Under the pieces are notes generated by a model. It made no database searches, was not told where the DNA came from, and was given only the letters and a program-made list of their open reading frames with translations. Made by a program: the position numbers and the translations under genes. Of a DNA stretch of 51,819 bases, positions 17,184 to 24,199 are shown piece by piece (the first letter of the stretch is position 1; each line of letters opens with the position of its first letter). Location: the NCBI GenBank assembly GCA_016202695.1, contig JACQOE010000076.1, forward strand, positions 1 through 51,819. Reading direction: 5' to 3'. This stretch comes from Pseudomonadota bacterium (GTDB lineage Bacteria; Pseudomonadota; Alphaproteobacteria; JACQOE01).

Positions 17184-20183
17184 ATGACGTTAGCGCCTTT
17201 TCTCGTCAACTGCGACACATTCCCGCGCCCGGCCGATGCCGATCGGGCCCGCCTCGGCTTGGCCCGCTGGGCGGAACGGGCGGGCGAGGAGCCGGCTCTG
17301 GCCGGGTTCATGCGCACCCTCGCCGACGAGCCGGCGGGACGGGCGCTGCTCGAAGCCCTGTTCGGGAACAGCCCGTACCTGACGGCGCTGGCGCTGCGCG
17401 AGCCGGCGACACTGGCGGATTTCCTCGCCCGCGGGCCCGACGCCGCCGTCGCCGCCGTGCTCGCCGGGCTGGCGCCGGAGCCGGCCGAGCCGGGGGTCGA
17501 GCCCGAGCGGATGCGGACGCTCCGGGTCGCCAAGCGGCGGGCCGCGCTCCTCATCGCCCTTGCCGACATCGGCGGGCTCTGGCCCCTCGAACGAGTGACC
17601 GGGGCGCTGAGCGCGGTCGCCGAGGCGGCGCTCCGGGCCGCCGCCGCACACCTCCTCGCCGAGGCCGCCGCCGCCGGCACACTGCGCCTCGCCGTGCCCG
17701 ACGAACCGGAGCGGGATTCCGGATGGGTGATCCTGGCCATGGGCAAGTTGGGCGCGCGCGAGCTCAACTACTCCAGTGATATCGACTTGTTCATACTCTA
17801 CGACAATTCGAAGCTTTTATACATGGAAAAAGACATTATTCAGAGATGCTTTGTCAGACTTACCAGGAATTTAGTCAATTTTCTTGAAAAGCCCACCGAG
17901 GACGGCTACGTCTTCCGCACCGACCTCAGGCTCCGGCCCGATCCCGGCGCCACCCCGCTGGCGATGTCGCTCGACGCCGCCGAGACCTACTACGAGAGCC
18001 TCGGCCAGAACTGGGAGCGCGCGGCCATGATCAAGGCCCGCCCGGTGGCCGGCGACATCGAGGCCGGCGAGCGGTTCCTCGGCCGTCTCCGGCCCTTCCT
18101 TTGGCGCAAGCACCTCGATTTCGCCGCCATCCAGGACATCCACTCGATCAAGCGCCAGATCCAGAGCCACCGAGGAGGCGGCACGATCCGGGTCGCCGGC
18201 CACAACATCAAGCTCGGCCGCGGCGGCATCCGCGAGATCGAGTTCTTCGCCCAGACCCAGCAGTTGATCTGGGGCGGGCGCGACGCCAGCGTGCGCGGCC
18301 GCGAGACCGTCGAGTCGATCGCGGCGCTGGCCGCCGCCGGCCATGTCGACGGCGAGACCGCGGCCGCGCTCACCGCCGCCTACCGGTATCTCAGGCGGGT
18401 CGAGCACCGGCTGCAGATGATCGAGGACCGCCAGACCCACACGCTGCCCGCCGACCCCGCCGGGCTCGCCCACCTCGCTACCTTTCTCGGCTATCCCGAC
18501 CCGCGGGCCTTCGCCGACGAGCTGATCGCCCACCTGAGGCGGGTGGAGCGCGCCTACGCCGAGCTGTTCGAGGACTCGCCCGCCCTCGGCGGCCCGGGAA
18601 GCCTGGTCTTCACCGGCACCGAGGACGATCCCGAGACGCTCAAGACCCTCGCCCGCATGGGCTACGCCGCCCCCTCGATCGTGGCCCAGGCGGTCCGCCG
18701 CTGGCACCACGGCCGCTACCGCGCGATCCGCTCGGCCCGCGCGCGCGAGCTCCTGACCGAGGTGATGCCCCGGCTCCTGGAGGCGTTCTCGCGCACCCCG
18801 CAGCCGGACGCCGCCTTCGCCCGCTTCGACGGCTTCCTCTCGCGCCTTCCCACCGGGGTGCAGCTCTTCTCGCTGATCCACGCCAATCCCCATCTCCTCG
18901 ACCTCATCGCCGACCTCATGGGCACCTCGGCCCGGGTCGCCGACTACCTCGCCCGCCACCCGGCGGTGATCGAGATCGTGCTCGAGCCCGACTTCCGTGC
19001 CCCCCCGCCCGGTCGCGAGGCGCTGGCCGAGGAGCTGGCGGCCGTGATCGCCCGCGCCGCCCATTTCGAGGAGGTGCTCGACGACCTGCGCCGCTGGGCC
19101 AACGAGCGCAAGTTCCAGGTGGCGGTGAAGGCGCTCCGCGGCGACCTCGACGCCGAGGCCGCGGGCGCGGCGCTGGCCGACATCGCCGACGCGGTGCTGG
19201 CCGGCCTGATGCCCCACGTCGAGGCCGAGTTCGCCAGCCGGCACGGTCGGCTCCCCGGCCCCGGGATGGCGATTGCGGCGCTCGGCAGGCTGGGCGGGCG
19301 CGAGATGACCGCGACCTCCGACCTCGACCTGATCTTCCTCTACGACCCGGGCGCCGGCGCCGAGACCTCGGACGGGCCGCGGCCGCTCGCCCCGGCGCAC
19401 TACTTCGCCCGCCTCTCGCAGCGTTTCCTGGCGGCGCTGACCGCCGCCACCGCCGAGGGCAGCCTCTACGAGATCGACCTCCGGCTCAGGCCCTCGGGCG
19501 CCAAGGGCCCGCTGGCGGTGAGCATCGAGCGCTTCGAGCGCTACCAGGCCGAGAACGCCTGGACCTGGGAGCACATGGCGCTCACCCGCGCCCGGCTGGT
19601 CGCCGGCCCGCCCGGGCTGAGGCGGCGGGTCGAGGCGACGATCCGGGGCGTGCTCACCCGCCCGCGCGACCCGGCAAAGCTGCTGCTCGACGTGGCCGAG
19701 ATGCGCGAGCGCCTCGCGCGCGAGCGCCCCACCGCCTCGATGTGGGAGGCGAAGGATGCCCGCGGCGGCCTTCTCGACGTCGAGTTCATCGCCCAGTACC
19801 TGCAGCTCCTGCACGCGCCGGCGCGGCCCGAGGTGCTCCGTCAGAACACGATCGGCGCGCTCCGCGCCCTCGCTGACGCCGGCGCCCTGGAGGCGCGAAC
19901 GGCCGAGACCCTGGTGGCGGCGGCGCGGCTCCTCGCCCAGGTGCAGGCGCTCCTGCGCCTCACCGTGAGCGGCGCCTTCGACGCCGAGATCGCGCCCGAG
20001 GGCCTGAAGAAGGCGCTCGCCCGCGCCACCGGCCGAGCGAGCTTCGAGTCGCTGAGCGCGGCCTTGACCGAGGCGACGGCGGGGGTGAGACAGGAGTTCG
20101 CGCGCCTGATCGAGGATCCGGCCCGCGCCCTTCCGCGACCGCGCGAGGACCCCGATTCGAGCAGAAGGAGAGCCGAGCCATGA
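17184..20183 (+). CDS. glnE: Glutamine synthetase adenylyltransferase/deadenylase
   Basis: A 999-residue two-headed enzyme that adds AMP to glutamine synthetase or removes it, in response to PII. Two nucleotidyltransferase domains are visible: the N-terminal deadenylase centre SSDIDLFILYD (about residue 198) and the C-terminal adenylylase centre TSDLDLIFLYD (about residue 711), each followed by an R-L-R-P motif. An in-frame GTG at 17169 is another possible start. Codons 197-235 are strikingly AT-rich, unlike the rest of the gene, yet the catalytic motif is kept. The stop overlaps the bcp start by 4 bp (ATGA). Confidence 0.95.
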   Translation: MTLAPFLVNCDTFPRPADADRARLGLARWAERAGEEPALAGFMRTLADEPAGRALLEALFGNSPYLTALALREPATLADFLARGPDAAVAAVLAGLAPEPAEPGVEPERMRTLRVAKRRAALLIALADIGGLWPLERVTGALSAVAEAALRAAAAHLLAEAAAAGTLRLAVPDEPERDSGWVILAMGKLGARELNYSSDIDLFILYDNSKLLYMEKDIIQRCFVRLTRNLVNFLEKPTEDGYVFRTDLRLRPDPGATPLAMSLDAAETYYESLGQNWERAAMIKARPVAGDIEAGERFLGRLRPFLWRKHLDFAAIQDIHSIKRQIQSHRGGGTIRVAGHNIKLGRGGIREIEFFAQTQQLIWGGRDASVRGRETVESIAALAAAGHVDGETAAALTAAYRYLRRVEHRLQMIEDRQTHTLPADPAGLAHLATFLGYPDPRAFADELIAHLRRVERAYAELFEDSPALGGPGSLVFTGTEDDPETLKTLARMGYAAPSIVAQAVRRWHHGRYRAIRSARARELLTEVMPRLLEAFSRTPQPDAAFARFDGFLSRLPTGVQLFSLIHANPHLLDLIADLMGTSARVADYLARHPAVIEIVLEPDFRAPPPGREALAEELAAVIARAAHFEEVLDDLRRWANERKFQVAVKALRGDLDAEAAGAALADIADAVLAGLMPHVEAEFASRHGRLPGPGMAIAALGRLGGREMTATSDLDLIFLYDPGAGAETSDGPRPLAPAHYFARLSQRFLAALTAATAEGSLYEIDLRLRPSGAKGPLAVSIERFERYQAENAWTWEHMALTRARLVAGPPGLRRRVEATIRGVLTRPRDPAKLLLDVAEMRERLARERPTASMWEAKDARGGLLDVEFIAQYLQLLHAPARPEVLRQNTIGALRALADAGALEARTAETLVAAARLLAQVQALLRLTVSGAFDAEIAPEGLKKALARATGRASFESLSAALTEATAGVRQEFARLIEDPARALPRPREDPDSSRRRAEP

Positions 20184-20644
20184 CCCTCAAGGAAGGCGAC
20201 CGCGCCCCCGACTTCACCCTCCCCGCCGACGGCGGCGGCGAGGTCTCGCTCAAGGCCCTCCGGGGCGGGCCGGTGGTGCTGTACTTCTATCCCAAGGACA
20301 ACACCTCGGGCTGCACCAAGGAGGCCTGCGCCTTCCGCGACCGCCATCCCGACTTCGCCAATCTCGGCGCCGAGGTGATCGGCATCTCCCGCGATTCGGC
20401 CAAGAGCCACGACGGATTCAAGGCCAAGCACGGCCTTCCCTTCCGCCTCGCCTCCGACGCCGACGGCAGGGTCTGCGAGGCTTACGGGGTGTGGGTGGAG
20501 AAGAGCCTCTACGGGCGCACGTACATGGGCATCGAGCGGGCGACCTTCCTGATCGACGCTAGGGGCTGGGTCCGGCGCGTCTGGCGCAACGTCAAGGTCC
20601 CCGGCCACGCCGAGGAGGTGCTGAAGGCGGTGAAGGCGCCGTGA
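20180..20644 (+). CDS. bcp: Thiol peroxidase of the Bcp/PrxQ class
   Basis: A 154-residue peroxiredoxin that reduces hydrogen peroxide and organic hydroperoxides. The peroxidatic cysteine Cys45 and resolving cysteine Cys50 lie in NTSGCTKEACAFRD, the five-residue spacing of PrxQ. The FYPKD motif precedes them. It is translationally coupled to glnE, an arrangement common in alphaproteobacteria. It is the last core gene before the restriction-modification island. Confidence 0.95.
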   Translation: MTLKEGDRAPDFTLPADGGGEVSLKALRGGPVVLYFYPKDNTSGCTKEACAFRDRHPDFANLGAEVIGISRDSAKSHDGFKAKHGLPFRLASDADGRVCEAYGVWVEKSLYGRTYMGIERATFLIDARGWVRRVWRNVKVPGHAEEVLKAVKAP

Positions 20645-20692
20645 GGGGGCCTTGCCCCACCTCGGAAGGGGAGCCGCCGAAATGTTGGGCGC

Positions 20693-21415
20693 CTAGAATC
20701 GCCGTTCGTACTCGCGGGAAACCCGCGTAAGGACCGCCCCGTAATCGAGTTCCGTGTCGTGGGCGTTTACCCACTCGAAAGCGTAAGGCGGAACATTGTA
20801 GGCTCGAAACCGAAGCACCAAGAATTCGTCGAATTTCGGAGCGACGACCTCCCGGAGTCTTCGCTCCGTTTCAGCGGCTTCCTGGATAGGATGCGGATAC
20901 TTTCCCCCGTTCGTCGGGTACGTTCGGTCTCCCTCATACGACGTATAGTGATCGGCGTAGTTGATGCCGACGATTCCGACGCAGATCGGATCGTCGCCCC
21001 CGCGCCGAAAGTGGTCTCGCTGATTGAGCAGCACCGTCATCACCCGGTCGATCTGCTTGATCATCGCCTTGGCCAGAATCTTGACTTCAATTCCGATCTC
21101 GACGGTCGCGATCGGCCCACGGGCGACCGTGAACCCCGTATCGCGGACAAGTCCCGCGCCGGGAACGGCCTCCCCGAACGCTCCATCGCCGCGACGCGCT
21201 CGTACGCCCCGACGCGTATTGCGGACGTTCAGAACGCAAACCCCACCGACGACCCTGTCGCGGTACTTGGCCGATCTGCCGAGTTCGACGAGATCTTCGA
21301 AGAGCCGTTGGGCGACCGAGTCTCCCAAATTCGAACTTCGATGCAGATAACGATGGCCAGCGAACAACTCCCGGAATCGAGTGAGGAGCTGGAGGGCCAA
21401 CGTCGGCTCACTCAC
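20693..21415 (-). CDS. Probable type II restriction endonuclease
   Basis: A 240-residue protein whose enzyme family I cannot name. A likely PD-(D/E)XK core is TVEIGIEVKIL, with the E-x-K pair, in its middle, followed by helix AKAMIKQIDRVM. The main support is context: the gene is directly coupled to a DNA methyltransferase. The GTG at 21415 overlaps the methyltransferase stop by 8 bp (GTGAGTGA), a better start than the upstream ATG at 21448, which would overlap by 41 bp. Its G+C is lower than the flanking core genes, which suggests transfer. Confidence 0.65.
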   Translation of the reverse strand: MSEPTLALQLLTRFRELFAGHRYLHRSSNLGDSVAQRLFEDLVELGRSAKYRDRVVGGVCVLNVRNTRRGVRARRGDGAFGEAVPGAGLVRDTGFTVARGPIATVEIGIEVKILAKAMIKQIDRVMTVLLNQRDHFRRGGDDPICVGIVGINYADHYTSYEGDRTYPTNGGKYPHPIQEAAETERRLREVVAPKFDEFLVLRFRAYNVPPYAFEWVNAHDTELDYGAVLTRVSREYERRF

Positions 21416-22430
21416 CGGCGCCCTCAGGATTGCCGACTCTGGCCTCAATGTCCGCGGTCACGGCGCCAAAGGTCCGCGTCTGACGCGACGCTTCGATCAA
21501 CCTTGCGTGTGCGGTGCGCACATACATCGGCTCGATATCGTTCCCAATCGAATTGCGGCCGGCCGCGAGCGCGGCGACCCCGGTTGAGCCGATTCCCATG
21601 AAGGGATCGAGGACGGTATCCCCGGCGAACGAGAACATCCGGATCAGACGCTCCGCGAGCTCGATCGGAAACGGCGCAGGATGGCCATTGCGCGTCGACG
21701 CGCCGCGAATGTCGGACCAAACGGATTTCCACCACCGCTGCATCTCGGCCTTGGTCACGATCGACAGGGCCTTTTGAAGTGGGGTTGCGCTTCGGTACTG
21801 TCCACCCTTGCGCAGGAAAAGGATGTACTCGATGTCGTTCTTAACCACCGCCCCGGGCTGATAGGGTTTGCCGTAGAACCCCGCGCCATTGCCTTTTACC
21901 TCGGTCACGCCGTTGGCGATCTTGTGCCAGATGATGGGCGTAAGGCAGTCGAGCCCGAGCCGCCGCGACCTCACCTGGATGTCCGCGTGAAGCGGCATGA
22001 TGTAGTGCCGCCCGCCCTGGCGGCGGGAAATGCACACGTCGCCGACCACGCAACAAATCCGACCGCCGGGTATGAGGACCCGAGCGCACTCGCGCCATAC
22101 CTTGTCAAGCTCATCGAGAAACCGCTCGTAATCGGCGAGAAGCCCAAGTTGTCCGTCCGTTTCCGGATATTCCTTGAGGGTCCAGTAAGGAGGGGAAGTT
22201 ACGACCAGATGGACGGACTCGCTCTCGATCCACGAGAGGTCGCGGGCATCGCCCAAATTGAGCACATGAGCCGTGCGGTCGAAAGGTGCCGGCCATGGTC
22301 GTCGCCGCCACTGCTCGTTCGCCGTCCGCAAGCGGGCAAGTGCATCTGGCGTGTTGTCTCGCTGTGGAAGGGAGTCATTGTGCCAATTCGCGGGGGCTTT
22401 GCTCGGTGTCTCCTGCGCTTCGGTCCACAT
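21408..22430 (-). CDS. Type II DNA methyltransferase (N4-cytosine/N6-adenine, beta class)
   Basis: A 340-residue methyltransferase. The catalytic motif TSPPYW lies near residue 80 and the AdoMet-binding motif DPFMGIGSTGVAAL near residue 290, the order of beta-class enzymes. SPPY is most common in N4-cytosine enzymes, but N6-adenine cannot be excluded. The start at 22430 follows GGGAGG; an ATG at 22460 lacks one. It precedes the endonuclease gene, so protection would be made first. The recognition site cannot be read from the sequence. Confidence 0.88.
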   Translation of the reverse strand: MWTEAQETPSKAPANWHNDSLPQRDNTPDALARLRTANEQWRRRPWPAPFDRTAHVLNLGDARDLSWIESESVHLVVTSPPYWTLKEYPETDGQLGLLADYERFLDELDKVWRECARVLIPGGRICCVVGDVCISRRQGGRHYIMPLHADIQVRSRRLGLDCLTPIIWHKIANGVTEVKGNGAGFYGKPYQPGAVVKNDIEYILFLRKGGQYRSATPLQKALSIVTKAEMQRWWKSVWSDIRGASTRNGHPAPFPIELAERLIRMFSFAGDTVLDPFMGIGSTGVAALAAGRNSIGNDIEPMYVRTAHARLIEASRQTRTFGAVTADIEARVGNPEGAGE

Positions 22431-22455
22431 TTCGCCTCCCGGTCCTCTCGAACAG

Positions 22456-22504
22456 TACACCGTCAGTGTATGTTGACTTTAGGCGTCCCCCAGAAAGAGT
22501 CAAC
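22456..22504 (-). promoter_or_regulatory. Promoter region of the restriction-modification operon with two symmetric elements
   Basis: On the minus strand TTGACT (22498-22503) and TAAAGT (22476-22481) are 16 bp apart. GTTGACT and AGTCAAC form an inverted repeat (22472-22478 and 22498-22504) covering both boxes. A second dyad, TACAC-N5-GTGTA (22456-22470), lies near the expected transcription start. No controller-protein gene is present. The methyltransferase or an outside factor might bind here. Confidence 0.45.
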
Positions 22505-22595
22505 GATTTTGTGAGAACGAAAAAAGAACACCACAAAATGTAGCGATACGAGGGGGCTCCTACCAGGTTTTGCCCGGCCCGCCGGGGCGCCTCGC

Positions 22596-22932
22596 CTACC
22601 GCTCCAGCACCCGCTTGCGCTCCTCGTACTCGGCGGTGTCGATCTCGCCGCGGGCGTAGCGCTCCTTGAGGATATCGAGGGCGCGAGGGCCCGCCCCTTG
22701 CGCCGCCCCGCCAGCGCACGATCAGCACCACCACCGCCACCAGGGCGGCAACCAACAGGATCATCGTCAGCGGCCCGAGGAACATGCCGCCCCAGCCCCA
22801 GGGGGGCCACGGGCCCCAGCTTCCGGGGCCCCAGGTCCCGGGCCCGGGCTGGGCAAACACGGGGGCATCCGCCAGCATCACCAAGGCGGCGACGAGCCCC
22901 ATCGCCCCGGCCGCGGTTCTCACTCGTCGCAT
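22596..22932 (-). pseudogene. SHOCT-domain membrane protein, frameshifted
   Basis: The first frame from ATG 22932 encodes a signal peptide, a tryptophan/proline/glycine-rich linker, and a membrane helix (GPLTMILLVAALVAVVVLIV). The classic short C-terminal SHOCT helix pair (ILKERYARGEIDTAEYEERK) lies in the next frame, ending at TAG 22596. The switch must occur in the G/C-rich run around 22680-22700; the second frame has a stop just upstream, so it cannot start on its own. This is either a real broken gene or a sequencing error in a homopolymer-rich place. Confidence 0.75.
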
Positions 22933-22989
22933 CGTCCGTCCTCCTCCACCTGGTTTCGCCGCCCCGGCCGCCGGCGGACGCGCCGCTCC

Positions 22990-24127
22990 TCACGAGGCCG
23001 CGCGCGCGTCGCCGCCCGCGGCCTTGTCGGCCACCACCTGCTGGGCGAGGGCGGCGGCCATGAACTCGTCGAGCCCGCCGTTCAGCACCGCCTGGGTGTT
23101 GCTCGTCTCCACCCCGGTGCGCAGGTCTTTCACCATCTGGTAGGGGTGCAGCACGTAGGAGCGGATCTGGTGGCCCCAGCCGATGTCGGTCTTGGCGTCG
23201 TGCAGGGCCTGCTCGGCCTCCGCGCGCTTCTTCAGCTCGAGCTCGTAGAGCCGGGCCTTGAGCATGGCCATGGCGGTGGCGCGGTTCTTGTGCTGCGAGC
23301 GCTCGTTCTGGCACTGGACCACGATCCCGGTCGGCAGATGGGTGATGCGGACCGCGCTGTCGGTCTTGTTGACGTGCTGGCCGCCGGCGCCCGAGGAGCG
23401 GTAGGTGTCGACCCGCAGGTCCTTGTCGACGATCGCGACCTCGATGTCGTCCTCGACCACCGGATAGACCCAGCACGAGGCAAAGCTGGTATGCCGGCGG
23501 GCGCTCGAATCGAAGGGCGAGATGCGCACCAGCCGGTGGACGCCGCTCTCGGTCTTGAGCCAGCCGTAGGCGTTGGGCCCGGCGATCTTGAGGGTCACCG
23601 ACTTGACGCCGGCCTCCTCGCCCGGGCTCTCCTCGATCCATTCCACCTTGTGGCCGTGCGCCTCGGCCCAGCGCACGTACATGCGGACCAGCATCTCGGC
23701 CCAGTCCTGGGCCTCGGTGCCGCCGGCGCCGGCGTGGACCTCGAGGTAGGCGTCGCTGCCGTCCGCCTCGCCCGAGAGCAGGCTCTCGAGCTCGCGCCGC
23801 CGGGCCTCCTCGCCGAGGCGCGCGAGGGCGGCGCGCGCCTCCTCCAACACCCCCTCGTCGGCCTCGGCCTCGGCCAGTTCGGCGAGCCCGAGATTCTCCT
23901 CCAGCCCCTTCTCGAGCGCGCGCACCCGGCCGACCGCCTCGGCAAGTCGGGTGCGCTCGCGCAACACCTTCTGGGCGTTCGCCGGGTCGTTCCAGAGGCC
24001 GGGGTCGGCGGCGAGAACGTTCAGCTCGTCGAGGCGCCTGAGGGCGGAGTCCCAGTCAAAGACGCCTCCTCAGCAGCCCCAGGGACTGCTCGATTCTCTC
24101 GGAGAGCGATTCGATCTCGGCACGCAT
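22990..24127 (-). CDS. prfB: Peptide chain release factor 2, with programmed +1 frameshift
   Basis: RF2 releases peptides at UGA and UAA. A first frame of 23 codons from ATG 24127 (MRAEIESLSERIEQSLG...) stops at an in-frame UGA (24056-24058); a +1 shift then continues at GAC (DWDSALRRLDELNVL) to the stop at 22990, about 378 residues in all. The codon-recognition tripeptide SPF and the catalytic GGQ motif (GAGGQHVNKTDSAVRI) are present. Low RF2 lets ribosomes shift at the UGA, giving self-regulation. It follows the penicillin-binding protein gene on the same strand. Confidence 0.95.
24055..24070 (-). promoter_or_regulatory. prfB +1 frameshift site
   Basis: Minus-strand reading gives AGGAGG CGT CTT TGA C: an internal Shine-Dalgarno sequence three bases before the slippery CTT, followed by the UGA in a TGAC context. 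This is the same layout as the E. coli prfB site. The T at 24058 is the base skipped. Confidence 0.92.
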
Positions 24128-24199
24128 GGAAATGGTCCCCGGCCGCTCGGCGACGCCCCGGTCTAGCGAAACCCGCGCGCCGCCGGCAAGGTTTCGATA

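Noticed and set aside
20645..20692. Terminator after bcp
   Set aside because: Only short C/G runs with no stable stem and no T-tract.
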